Source of the DNA: Anaspis maculata
Taxonomy: Eukaryota > Arthropoda > Insecta > Coleoptera > Scraptiidae
DNA: 64,000 nt
Reading direction: 5' to 3'
Assembly (NCBI GenBank): GCA_949128115.1
Contig: OX421966.1
Location: forward strand, 60,261,416-60,325,415
In this document: one piece after another, positions 24,458 through 35,974 of the stretch
Position numbering within the stretch: position 1 is the first letter of the stretch
Layout of the letters: each line of letters starts with the position of its first letter
Notes under the pieces: model-generated
The model's input: only the letters and a program-made list of their open reading frames with translations
Database searches by the model: none
What the model was told of the DNA's origin: nothing
Made by a program: the position numbers and the translations under genes

Positions 24458-26251
24458 TAGCCCAGGCGCCAGGGAGCAAAAATCAGCTCAATAAGGAAAT
24501 AATTGTTTCCTGGCTGGAAACTAGCTTAAAACGATCTGTGTGGCTTAGGTTTTGACATACCAATTTCCCCCCTTTCGGAAATGTCGGCGTCATGTCGCCA
24601 TCATCAACAAGAAGTGCACCAGCGTGGTTTTTGCCGAATATCTTGATTTTGGGCCATCTGACAGCAAAAGATGTAAGAAGTCATTTTGAAACCAATGAAA
24701 TTCCCTACGAAATAGTTTTTAAATGACTTTCCTGCAACCTATGGTTTTTGAGATAGAGCTTCTGGAAGCGAGAGTCATTGTCGTGAAAGCCCCATGGCCA
24801 CTTGACTCGAAAAACTAAAATGTCGATGTGACAAAAAAAAATCAAAATGAGATTTCTCGAAAATCCTCCATGCTATAGTTGCGGTGATAGTCTTAAACTC
24901 TTTCTCTTGAACCGTTGATTACGAATATAGAAAAGTCAAAAACGTCACATTGTACATATACAGGGTGTACTGAGGGAATCAAATCAGATCAGAGAAATTT
25001 TACATATTTCTTCGATTTAGCCTATATGCAACACTTTAAGCACCTAACACGAGTCCAATATCAATATGGATTTGCTCTATAAGCTTCACTTAATACACTA
25101 AAGAAGTGGTCAGCTCACAGCTTCAATGTAAAATGTTTTGAAGGCCCTCTAAAATCATTAGAATATTAAAAATGTACAGTACCAAGGAAAGTATATAACA
25201 GTATATTATATACCAAGGGACCAAAGTGAATTTTTAATTTGAGGACTTGGACCCAAAGGGCCCTCGAGCAACAAACTTCACCCAAGAGATCATAAATTCA
25301 CTTTGGTTCCTTGGTATATAATATACTGTTACATACATTTCTTGCTACTGTAAATTTTGATGATTTCAGAAGCCCTTCAAAACATTCTACAGGAAGGCTG
25401 TGAGCTGACCACTTCTTGAGTGTGAAGCTCACAGAGCAATGCATATTGATATTGGACTCGTGATAAGTGCTTAGAGTTTCGCATAGGCTAAATCGAAGAA
25501 ATATGTAAAATTTCTCTGTTCTGATTTGATTCCCGTAGTACACCCTGTATATGTACGATGTGACCTTTTTGACTTTTCAATATTCGTGATCTACGGTTCA
25601 AGAGAAAGAGTTTGAGATCATCACCGCAACTATAGCATGAGGGATTCTCGAGTAATAAATAAATAAAAATAAAAATAAATGTTTTCCTCCTTATCGGCTT
25701 TTTGCCATAGGAGTTTTGCCCGTTTATTCATTTCACAATTGTTTACATAGGTAGAGAAGTGCCATTTTGGACAACACAACACCCAGACTTCCCACCGGGA
25801 ATCGAACCCGGGGCCTCCCGCACCGCAGGCAGTCACAGAACCGCCTACGCCACGGGGCCGTCAAATCTCAATTTAAATTTTTTTTTGTCACATCGACATT
25901 TTAGTTTTTCGAGTCTAGTGGCCATGGAGCTTTCACGACAATGACTCTCGCTTCCAGAAGCTCTATCTCAAAGACCATAGGTCGCAGAAAATTGATTGAA
26001 AAACCAAACTGTAGGGAATTTTATAGGCTTCAAAATAACTCCTCACATTTTTTGCTGTCAGATGACCCAAAATTAAGATATTCGGCAAAAACCACGCTGG
26101 TGCACTTCTTGTTGATGATGGCGACATGACGCCGACATTTCCGAAAGGGGGGAAACTAGTATGTCAAAACCCAAGCTACACAGATCGTTTCAAGCTAGTT
26201 TCCAGCCAGGAAACAATTATTTCCTTATTGTTTTCCCTGGCGTTTGGGCTA
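24458..26251. mobile_element. 1.8-kb near-complete palindrome (foldback transposon)
   Basis: The termini are tagcccaggcgccaggga and, inverted, tagcccaaacgccaggga. The direct repeat GTT flanks both sides (24455-24457, 26252-26254); a TA duplication is the alternative reading. The arms pair almost from end to end, through aaggaaataattgtttcctgg, gtcggcgtcatgtcgccat, cttccagaagctctatctca, tacagggtgta and ttatataccaagg. The unpaired loop is only about 50 bp (near 25240-25290). The right arm is longer because a SINE is inserted at 25653-25862. No ORF. Confidence 0.85.
25653..25862 (-). mobile_element. tRNA-derived SINE
   Basis: Read on the minus strand from about 25860, the A box TGGCGTAGGCGG (complement of 25841-25852) lies at about +9 to +20. 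The B box GGTTCGATTCC (complement of 25798-25808) lies at about +53 to +63. These are the internal RNA polymerase III promoter positions of a tRNA. The T arm is a perfect CCGGG/CCCGG stem. The acceptor stem does not pair and the unit continues into a non-tRNA body and an A/T-rich (TAAA)n-like tail, so it is a SINE and not a tRNA gene. It is absent from the homologous left arm of the palindrome. Confidence 0.85.
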
Positions 26252-26429
26252 GTTCTAGGAAATGCACAAACCAGCCGCAACACGGATAGAAGCGTTTCTG
26301 ATTGGCTCGCAGGGAATTTGCTGCGTTGCGATTGTTCTGGAGATTACCTTGCGAGGCAATTAGAAACGTTGCGGCTGCGTTGCATATTTTCCATGAAGTC
26401 CTCGTAGCGTAACCTTGGTTCGAGTGAGC

Positions 26430-27560
26430 TGATTATTAAATTTCAGAGTTTAGCACTGTAGGCTCGACTGTAGGCCTTCTTACCTGGTGTAAGAGTGGCT
26501 TATGCGAAAGTAAGGTTATTTTTGCTTGTCAAATCGACATCAAAATGCTGAAATGTTAGATAACTGACCGTGTCATACGTCGGGGGTGCACAGACGTGTT
26601 ACTGTCTTTCAACCTCACAAGTCCTCTTTGATTTTACAGCATTTGGGATTCGTCTTGATGACGCGGCAGTGAGGCAGCGCTGACACAAATTCGTCTCGCG
26701 CGGGTATCCAAAATGGGGGCAAACTGAACGTATCCACAATGATATCTCTCCAATATGCAACTCGAGAACCCATAGGTCTCTTGACATTTTGAATAATGAA
26801 CTTTATACACGCGAATCCTGCTGATGAACTGCCCATAGCAGACCACTGGGGCATTCCTTAATTGCCAATAATTCTTCAGGGCTTGACGCGTCTTTTTGAC
26901 TGGAGCAGGCCGAAAGGTCTGTGCTCCCAATGCGACACTTTTTTTGAAGCCACGACTGTGAATTGTTCAATAAGAAGCGTGGGAAAGTTGAACTCGCTTC
27001 AGGAGGTTTCAAATATTTTTCTCAACTGTCAAATGTCACAAGGCCAGAAAATTACGCAATTGTCCCGCAGAATCTTTCACACACCGAGGGCGCCACAATC
27101 GTTGGGGGCAAATTCGACAATTTTGACGGCGTCGACGCTTCAGCGACCGACGTCCGACATTTTATGTCTTGATTTGAAATTTGGATAACCTCTGTTTCGT
27201 GCTCGACGTTTCCAGTCACTGTCAGTTACTGGTCAAACTACTCAAACTCCCGTGTTTTCCCGTCGTTTGGGGCCACTTCACGAAGTAGGCGCCCCATACA
27301 GTAGTGGCGACCTCACGTTGAGTTTTTCAATTGCAAGGCCCCATTGTAGCGAAATTGCCAAAAAAATAAGTTTCAAAAGTGACCCTGGCGACATTGTGGG
27401 TCGTGGTGAATTAGTGTGCCGAATATTGCCAGTGCAACCAACCGCAAAGTTTTGGGGATTCCCTAACACAATGGTGGAGACATCCATTGATAGGCGTTAT
27501 ATGACGATCATTAGCAATCCAGTTCAGACAGTTCGAGTCTTCCAGCATGATCGTTTTTGA
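26430..27560 (+). mobile_element. TATAGTAGG-family DNA transposon, decayed copy without clear termini
   Basis: Blocks gcactgtaggct, acctggtgtaagag, aactgaccgtgtcatac and tgtgttactgtc follow the same order as at 38225-38385. Later blocks (agttgaactcgcttc, caactgtcaaatgtca, ccgcaaagttttggggatt) follow 39560-39830. It is therefore the same family as 38177-39896, in the same orientation, more diverged and lacking the tatagtaggttcac ends. Overlapping short frames here are not credible genes. Confidence 0.65.
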
Positions 27561-27744
27561 ATTTTTTCTTATCGGTTTAGACATTCTGCTGTTCAACATG
27601 GAACTGTTCAGATTTGAAGTGTCAATGTCATAGATTAAAAGAAAGATGGCGACAGAATTAGACTGGCGCACTAGATTTCAGCGCGCCAATTTGTACACTT
27701 GCAACCCTCTCCGTATACATCGACTAGGCCACTGCGGTTGATTA

Positions 27745-27812
27745 AGTGGAGAAGATGATGGCGGTGGTGGTGATGATGATGGTGGCGATGATAATGATGA
27801 TGATAAAGACCA
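27745..27812 (+). repeat. GATGGT/GATGAT trinucleotide microsatellite
   Basis: Imperfect (GAT/GGT)n repeats: gatgatggcggtggtggtga, then further gatgat units. No coding frame of note spans it. Confidence 0.85.
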
Positions 27813-28633
27813 TGCAACGGCGATAATAATAAAACTTAATTATACGCGTCATCCTCGATAGGAGACGCGATGAATGCCTCTCGGACGCGACATGTTTGTG
27901 CCAAAGCAAATGCTTAATAATTAATTTAATTTATGTAGATTAACTTCACTCCTTCGCCTCCCTGCGAGCTGCGTAAGATCCGAATGACGTATTCAGGACC
28001 TGTATCTATAGAACTAATTCCGCGTCGATAACAATAATTCTATTTTGAGGTCTTAGTGCCAGACTTGGCCGCCACGCGGCGAGTTCGACAAACTTCATCT
28101 CGAGGGATGGATTTGGAGAGTTATCGCTGGGCGCGAGCTATCGGAAAGTTGCCGATGGGCGGTTGAGGTTCGCCCACGGCGGTGGTTTACGTTCGCGGGC
28201 CAGTGAGTCTTACCGGGCGGCGCGGCGTCGTCGTCGATTCAATTCGACCTAATTTATATCGGCGTCCACTCTATCGGAAATTGCACTCGTCACAATTTTA
28301 TCGCAACCCATCCTCGACCCGGGCATCCAGTAATTGTCCCTAATTGAGGGGAGTAGAGAGCTTATACAACATGGAAAGGTTTCCATTACATTTGTGCCGA
28401 TCCGGTTAATTAAGACTAGACTGGGGCTGGGATAGATGACGTATGCCTATAGACTACCTAAGTACACATTTGCTCGGTCTATGCAACCGTGTAACGGCCA
28501 GGTAGTAGACTGAAATACAGGTGACCCTAGACAAACCTGCTAAGCCTGAATCCTAAATAAGATTCTTTTTTTCTATAAACAATAAACATGGATCAAGAAA
28601 TGCTTCAAAAGGGAGTGACAGTCACCTGAATGT
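27813..28633. other. intergenic, with a 52-bp sequence shared with 35838
   Basis: This is moderately GC-rich sequence with no supported frame. The segment at about 28028-28082 (aattctattttgaggtctta, then gccagacttggccgccacgc) recurs at about 35838-35890 with one or two differences. The flanks differ, so it is a short dispersed repeat or the conserved end of an unidentified element. Confidence 0.5.
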
Positions 28634-31600
28634 CGTGACCGGATAATTTGTCGCGGACAATTTATCGCACGGACAATTCGTCGCGCGGACAATTCGTCGC
28701 GGACAGTTCGTCGCACAGACAATTCGTCGCAATTTTTTTTTGCTTTTGCCTTGGTTTTACTAACCCGTTTTGTGTTTTCTCTTGCTTTTAGAGTTCTGAT
28801 GAGCCCCTTATACCTTACTGTATTATTCAAAATCCTTTTGGGCACCCTTGTTTTTTCAATGTCTTTGAACCTCCAGTGAGTCCTCTTGCATTACTCCGCG
28901 CACTTCTAGTAGTGCACTGAGCTTCCGGAACTCTGATTCGGAACCCCATGGAGCCCCTTGTGTCCGCAAGTGTTGTTTGGAGACCTAATTAGCCCTTCAG
29001 GTTTTTTCATGACTACAGAATCCCAGCAAGCCCTCTGTTGCATTCTTGTGCTATCCAGACCTCCATTGGGCCTCCTTGTGTCTTTAGTGCAGTTCAAAGC
29101 CTTTGGCTAGCCCCTTGCATTTCACCGTCACTTTCGTAGCAGTAAGCACCTTCGTGTTTCCATGTCATATTCGGAGCCCTATCCTGGAGCTTCCTTATAT
29201 TTTTTGAGCTCTGCTGAGCCTCCTTACATTTTTCCGTGACTTTCGGAGCACTAGTAAGCTCCTTGTGCCTTCATGTGGTGTTCGGAGCCCTGGTTCGGAG
29301 CCCTATCGGGCTCCTTACGTCCATAAGTGTAATTTTGAGTCCTAATGACCCTTCTTGTGTTTTTCATAGCTTTCAGAATTTCAGAAACCCGCATTTTGCA
29401 AACTTGTGTTATCAAGAGCCCCACTGGACCCCAGTGTGATTTGAAGCCCTGCTATGCCTCCTTGTATTTCCTGTGACTTTCGGAGCAGCAAGTAGCGTTG
29501 TGCCATCATGTCATATTCGTGTTTCTTGAAATGTAATCAAAGCTCTGATAAGCCCCAGAGCTGATGGGCTTCCAGAGAAAATACGTACCAATAAGCCTAT
29601 TTTATTATACAGATCTCCAGTAGGCCCCCTTGTGTCTTGAACATCGATTGAAGCTCTGTTGGGCCCCTTTTCATTTTTCTGAAACTTTCGGAGCACTAGT
29701 GAACCCTCTGTGCTTTTATGTGATATTCAGCCTCCTATCGGGCCCCCTTGCATCCTCAAGTGCCGTTATGTGTTTCATAGCTTTCAGAATTCCATTAAGC
29801 CCATTTTCATTACCTTCTGTTATCCAGAGATTCATTGGGCCCCCTTCATGTGTCTTCAATGTATTTTGAGGACCTGCTGAGTCCCCTCGTATTTTCTGTT
29901 ACTTTCGGAGCACTAAACACCCTTGTGCCGTCATATCATTCGGAGCCCTATCGGTCGGAGCATTAGTAAGTCTCTTGTGTCTTCATATTATATTCCGACC
30001 TTTGTTGCCCCCCCCCCCCTTTGTCTGCAAGTGTAATTAGCCCCGTCATGTTTTTTCAGGGTATCAGTATCCTTTTGCCTTCTTTTGTTAAACAGAGCTC
30101 CGTCGGGCTCCATTGTGTCGTCTATATTATTTGAAATCCTGCTGAGTCTTTTAGCATTTCTCCGTGGGTTATGGAGCTCCATCGGGCCCCCCTTGTGCCC
30201 TAATGTATCGTTTGGAGCCCTGATGAGCCTCCTTATGCTTTTCGTAGCTTTCAGGATTTCAGTGAGCCTCCTTGTTGCCCCAGTGGCCCTCTATAGGCCC
30301 CCTTGTCTCTTCAACGTCTTTTAAAGCCCTGCTGAACCCCATAGGATCTTCCCGTGGCTTATGGAGCTCTATCAGGCCCCCTGGTGTCCTCATGTATCGT
30401 TTGGAGCCCTGATGAGACCCTTCATTCTTTGCGTAGCATTCAGAATTCCAGTGAGCCCCCTTGTGCCTTCTTGCGTTGTTAGAGGCCCTGGTGGCCCTCC
30501 AAGAGCCCCCTTATTTCTTCAATATCTTTCGAAGCCCTGCTGAGCCCCATGCATTCTTCCGTGGCTTACTGAGCTCTATCGAGCCCCCATGTTTCCTCAT
30601 GTATCGTTTGGAGCCCTGATGAGCCCCCTTATTCCATCCGTAGCTTCAGAATTCCAGTGAGCCCCATTGTGCCTTCTTGCGTTGTTAGAGGCCCTAGTGG
30701 CCTCTGGCCCAAGAGCTTCAGGGCCCTTGTTTCTTCAACGTCTTTTGAATCCCTGTGAGCCCCATAGAATTTTTCCATGCCTTACGGAGCTTTATCCGGC
30801 CCCTTGTTTCCTTATGTACCTATCATTTGGAGCTCTGATGAGCCCCCTTATTCCTTCCGTAGCTTTGAGAATATCAGTGAGCCCCCTTGTTGCCTTAGTT
30901 GCCCTTTGAGGTCCTTCTTGTTTCATCTACGTCTTTTGAAGCCCTGCTGAGCCTCCCAGCAATTTTCCGTGGCTTACGGAGTTTTATCGGGGTGCCCTCA
31001 TGGCCCTCATGTATCGTTTGGAACCCTGATGAGGCTCCTTTTTTGTAGCCTTTAGAATTCCAGTGAGCCCCCTTGTGCCTTTTCACGCTGTTAGAGGCCC
31101 TAGTGATCCTTCTTGGGTCCCCATTGTTCCTTCAACGTCTTTTGAGACCCCGCTGAGACCCCGCTGAGTCTCATTACTTTTCTCTGTGTCTTTTGGAGCA
31201 TCAGTGAGTTCCTTGTGCTTCCATGTGATATTCGAAACCCTATCGGCACCCTTGTGTCTAAAAGGGTAGTTTGGAGTCCCAATTAGCCCCCTTATGTTTT
31301 TTCACGGCCAGCGATCTGAATTCAAGCAAACTTCATTGAATACCCTTGTTTCTCCAACGTGTTTTGAAGCCCCGCTGAGCCTTCTCACATTTCCCTTGAC
31401 TTTTGGTACATAAATAGACACCTTGCGTTTTCATGTGATGTTCAGAGCCTTATCAAGCCCCCTTGTGTCCTCAAGTGTGGTTTAGGGCCTCAATCAGCCC
31501 ACTTGTGTTTTTTCTTGACTCTCAGTACTACAGAGTACTTTAGTGAGCCCCCTCTTGCCTTGTTTTGTTATAGAAAGCTCCATTAGGCCCCCTCATGTCC

Positions 31601-31952
31601 TCAATATAGTTTGAAGCCCTGCTGAGCCCCTTTGCTTTTTTCCGTGGCTTCGGAGCTCTATCTCTTTTGTCCTTATGTGTAGTTTGGAGCCCTGATTAGT
31701 CCCAATGTGTTGATTCTCCGGCCACGCATCGAGAAGTGTCGTTCCTTTTGCGACGAATCGTCCTTGCGACGAATTGTCCGTGCAACAAATTGTCCACGCG
31801 ACGAATTGTCTGTGCGACGAATTGTCTGTGCGACGAATTGTCCGTGCGACGAATTGTCCGCGACGAATTGTCCGCGACGAATTGCCCGCGACAAATTGTC
31901 CGCGACGAATTGCCCGCGACAAATAGTCCGTGCGACGAATTGTCCTAGAACC
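28634..31952. repeat. satellite block A: GAGCCC array bounded by inverted GGACAATTCGTC arrays
   Basis: The left edge (28634-28735) is an array of about 15-17-bp monomers (ggacaattcgtcgcg and variants). The right edge (about 31745-31947) is the same monomer in inverted orientation (gcgacgaattgtcc), so the ends form long inverted repeats. Between them lie about 3 kb of degenerate monomers of roughly 50-60 bp with the theme gagccctgatgagcccccttgtg. CCTGAATGT flanks both sides (28625-28633, 31953-31961). The right end is GTCCTAGAACC. The array is not coding; the short proline/leucine/serine-rich open frames follow from the monomer sequence. Confidence 0.8.
30180..31080 (+). repeat. higher-order repeat inside block A (~190-215 bp)
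   Basis: The cassette atgtatcgtttggagccctg starts at 30203, 30392, 30599 and (with a change) 31009; a diverged form is at about 30814. Spacings are 189, 207, 215 and 195 bp. Each period holds about four monomers in a fixed order, for example the ttagaggccctggtggccct monomer always in the same slot. This is higher-order organisation of the kind produced by unequal exchange. Confidence 0.75.
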
Positions 31953-31989
31953 CCTGAATGTGAGCTTCTAAGGATGGTTATTATTCATT

Positions 31990-32760
31990 ATTGCTGAAAC
32001 TAGTCAAAGTATATCCTGGAGAAGCTTCAAGACGCAAAATATTTGTTGACACTGGATATTCACTCAGCGTATTGCCAAATCCCGATTGTAGAAAGTTTAA
32101 AACAGTACACAGCTTTCTCTGTTCCAAACAACGGGTGGTTCCAATTCAAAAGCTTCTCGTTCGGATTGCATAATGCACCTGCCACTTTTCAAAGATGTAT
32201 CGTATGAGTGATTGGCCACGACCTGAAACCAAACGTATTTCGTTATATGGATGAGATCATCGTCGTGACGAATTTTTTCCTTGCGCATGTATAAATTTTG
32301 TCAGTGGTCTTGGGAGATTACACGAAGCGGGCTTCGCACTGAACCGGGAAAAATATAAGTTTTGTCAGTCAGAACTTCGACATTTGGGTTATCTCGTCAA
32401 TCAGTACAAACTTTTGGTGGACCCCGAGAAAAAGTGAGAGCTATCGTGAATACCTCAACGCCAAAAATACAGAAAGAGGTGCGCCGTCTGGTTGGAATGG
32501 CCAGCTATCATTGGAACTTCATACCCAACTTCTCTACGATTTGGGGGCCGAGTTGCGCTTTGATAAAAAAGCACGCTAAAGTGGTATGGACGGGAGAATG
32601 CGACCAGGCCTTCCAAAGAATCAAACCCAGTTTGATCTAAGCCCCGATCTTGACCTATCCAAACTATGATCTGCCCTTCACAGTTCAAACAGACGCAAGT
32701 AACTTCGGACTTGGAGCAGTGCTTAACCAATTCATACAGGAAATTTGAAACAGTCATTTG
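31990..32760 (+). pseudogene. Ty3/gypsy reverse transcriptase-RNase H remnant
   Basis: In shifting frames the translation gives RT motifs: NGWFQFK then FGLHNAPATFQRC near 32130-32195, the active-site region as FRYMDEIIV (the usual second Asp of YxDD is Glu), and HLGYLV. The connection segment reads RLVGMASYHWNFIPNFS (about 32490-32540), then KKHAKVVWTGECDQAF. RNase H begins with TDASNFGLGAVLNQ after an in-frame stop at 32638. At least two frame changes and several stops make this a dead copy. It starts immediately right of satellite block A. The integrase remnant at 34925 may belong to the same element. Confidence 0.85.
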
Positions 32761-34924
32761 CTTCATCAGTTGCTCACTGGAGAAAAGCGAAAGGTGTAAT
32801 GAGGGGGATTACTACCCCGTTACAGAGATGACTCACTGAACCAAGGGAATCATTATAGAATTACATGATCGTATCTGGCGTCGTGGGTTCGTTTGTCAGG
32901 AAAACAAATGGAAACAAAATAAAATTTCTATTGAGTAACAAGAAGGAAAAATATAGAAAGGGGGTGAATAAAAATGAGGACTGAATGCAATTATAAGCTA
33001 GGTTAAAAAGTTGACATTTCAACTTTGACCTTAGTTTCGAGTGGTAATCATTTGGTACAAAACATGGTATGGATATAATAGCAATCATAATCACAATTCT
33101 ACAAACACCATACGAAGAGACTAATTCAATTTTCAGTTTAAAAAAGTTGAGTGTACAGAGTACATACCAAAGCGAGTGCAAGATGGTTTGAGGCACATTT
33201 TCGATACTTTCACTTGTTCCTGCCGCCTTTAGCTTCTATCGGTACCTACTGGTTGTTGCTGTACTCTGGTCTGATACTGCTCTGATGCTTACTGCTTGTA
33301 CTTGTACTGCTGCTTGTACTACTCTACTCTGATACTACTACTCATACTCTGATACTCGAACTGCTCTGGTCCGTGGATAGGACGCTCCGCTTTTTATACA
33401 ACTTGAGGAATCCTTTGTCTCTTTGTGTTGTGCAGAATCGTGCCTTATCTTTTTTACCGCGGCCCGTCGATTCAAGGAAAAAACACTTCAGTTGAGCACT
33501 TTTGGCTCAAGTACTTGACATTTATTGCTCTATAATTCAGGGGTTTTTCGATTTAGCTCTACAGGGGGGACTTTAAGATAGAGAATTTCTAGTCGAATAA
33601 TTGCACTACGTGCGTTGTTCTATTATGTGCTATGCTATAACTCAAGTCTTATCTTAGTTTTTGTACGTCTGGGTTCCAGCTGTTCTGTATTTTTCACGTA
33701 ACGTGTGGTTACGTGAATAAGATTTATCTGTAATTTGGCTCTAAGAATTTCTGCAGCTGTGTTTGTGTTAGCTTGCGGAATTCTGTTCTTTGAAAAACCC
33801 TCGCTTTCCTGGTCGCCTCCTATTTCTAATCATTATAATTTTTTCGTGGCTTCGTAATGGAAGATAATGCTTTTACTTGACGTCTAGAACCTGAAGGGTT
33901 ATTTGATGAACTTTCAATTGCAACTAAGGCAAATTCTAATTAAGGAATTACTTAGTATTGCACTGATTGCCCTTGGCATTCACCCCTCCATGGTACGTCA
34001 TTACAAGTATTGAATAAAACCAGTGTCGAAGTTAACCTTTTACTTATTGTGTCATACGTACCGTTAAATTTTGCTTACTTGTCGTCGTTTACTCGTTTGT
34101 CTCAGCAAGTCCCAAATGCCCTGAGCCCTTATCACCTCTTAACTGAGAAACCCACAAGTTCTTTTATGAAAGTGGAAAGAACAGACAATTAAAATTATTA
34201 ACAATGCAACATTCTCAAAACACTTAACTTTTATTTCACAAAGAAATCAGTGACGACAAAATTGAATTTCCAATTTAGATTGCGAGACTTCCCTACCTCT
34301 AGTTAATTCAATTCCTAATTTAATTCCAAACCGGAAGTGAAGAGTTTTACCCCTTTCTTCTTCCATGGGTTCGTCTACTCAACCCTCATCCATCCTACCC
34401 TAGCTACTTGATTGGACCTAACCAAACAAACTTATCAACTAGCTTGCAGTTAAACCTCCGCGAATTACTTTACAGCAGTGATACCTGAAAAAGAAATCCC
34501 TAATTTCGCAATGAGGTTACCCCCTTTCAACCCCTTCCCAAATGAGGTAAGCTGCCCTTTTTCTACTTCCCATCCCCAACGACATCATCACACAGAGTTT
34601 ACACAATGTTTACATAATTTATTACAGCTAAACACAATCACAGAGGAACATGTTCTGAAGCCCAATTATTTATAGGTACATTCAATTAGCAACTTCCAAA
34701 CTTCAATTCTTTGGGAAATTAACAAAGATTCTCTCTAAATCCGTCAGTAATTAGTAGTCCCATCTTGGGCTTGAACAATTTGTTACAGACAATACAGAAC
34801 TTTGATTCTTCTACATTGAATTAATTCGCCACCATGAAATTCTATGTTCGCCTTATTCCCAAGTACGAAAGGAAACATCTAAACTCTCGTCATCATGGAT
34901 GATTCAGCAAGTACTCCTTACTAT
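32761..34924. other. no gene supported; low-complexity tract
   Basis: This lies between the RT and integrase remnants. About 33240-33370 is a CTGATACT/CTTGTACT low-complexity tract. TTTTTATAC near 33395, read inverted, resembles a TATA box, so an antisense LTR is possible, but I could not find a matching second terminus. Confidence 0.35.
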
Positions 34925-35690
34925 TTTCGTTGCGGAAAGCCACATCGGTCATTATTTGTCAACCCGTGAAGGATCATGTGTTCTTGGTCTATGCATGGAG
35001 GGCCCAAAAGCATGAGCCTCGGCATGAGCGTAGACTCAGGGCCTCAATTCTGCAGCAGGACTTCAAAAAATTTGTAGAATGTAGATTAAAAGAACGTCGT
35101 AGGACCGACAGCTATGACGTGAAGATCTCCTACAGCGCCGGATCTAGGAGGGTGTAAACCGGGGCATATGCACCGGGCGGCAAAATGAAGGGGCGGCAAA
35201 AATAGGTCTGATTTCATATGAAAAAAAATTGTTGAGAGCATTACTTTGCTCTCCATTTTTTTGTGGAAGTATTCAAATAGAATTCTACAAAACGATGATA
35301 CACCTCAAAACAGATTTCTGCAACAGCGTGCATGGGTGACAGGTAGTCGACGAAGCAATTTGTATGTTCTCATATAGAAAAAAATTATGGGTAAATAGGG
35401 GTATTTTGCTTAAACAGTCCCTCTAAAATCCGAACAATTTTCATCTGCGGCACTACTAGGGGCCTCCTTGGTCCCAGGCCGCCCTTCGCTTCTCGCATAT
35501 CGATAAGGGGCGGCAAAATTGGATTTTGCACCCGCTGAAGGAAAGCCTAGATCCGGCACTGATCTCCTACAACCCGTACTATCATGCCCAAACCAACCCT
35601 ATGGAACGAGTGAATCGGACACTCAAGACCATGATCCGTACAACTATTTTCCACGCTGCCGTCAAGACCCACCATTCATAAGACAAAGAT
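34925..35690 (+). pseudogene. Ty3/gypsy integrase remnant, split by an hAT-type insertion
   Basis: The translation near 35030-35070 gives DSGPQFCS, the DSGxQF motif around the second catalytic Asp of retroviral-type integrases. After the insertion at 35133-35561 the frame resumes with PYYHAQTNPMERVNRTLKTM, which is the family's YHPQxNxxERxNRTLK motif, including its catalytic Glu region. Stops and frame changes show that it is dead. Its orientation matches the RT remnant at 31990, and the RT-RNaseH-integrase order fits one disrupted gypsy element. Confidence 0.85.
35133..35561. mobile_element. hAT-type MITE, 8-bp TSD ATCTCCTA
   Basis: The ends are cagcgccggatctagg and, inverted, cagtgccggatctagg (one mismatch in 16). 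ATCTCCTA lies at 35125-35132 and 35562-35569. It is inserted in the integrase remnant between the DSGPQF and YHAQTN motifs. Its interior includes ggggcggcaaaa repeated near each end, a subterminal repeat. It is 429 bp and does not code. Confidence 0.92.
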
Positions 35691-35974
35691 GTTCTTTGTT
35701 TTTTGTTCTCTTTTTCATAGACATACTTTTTCAAAGTTTATGATGGCGGTCTTAATGACCTTATTTTGAGAGCTGCTAGGAACTAGACCGAATATTCGCG
35801 TTGCGTTGATAGTCAAATTATCCAGAACGGTTGTAGGAACAATAATTCTATTTTGAGGTTTTAGTGCCAGACTTGGCCGCCACGCGGCGAGATTAGTATA
35901 TTACGAGATATATTATATTTATAAACAATATATAGGTATTGGACAGAATCTTAACTCAGGCAATAATTTGAATC

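Noticed and set aside
25790..25862. tRNA gene on the minus strand
   Set aside because: A and B boxes and the T arm are good, but the acceptor stem does not pair and the unit continues as a SINE body with an A/T-rich tail.
28640..28735. CRISPR-like array of short repeats
   Set aside because: Monomers are contiguous with no unique spacers, and the DNA is eukaryotic.
33160..34010. Antisense LTR suggested by TGTAATGACGTACC at one edge and a TATA-like box
   Set aside because: I could not find a second terminus or a target duplication.
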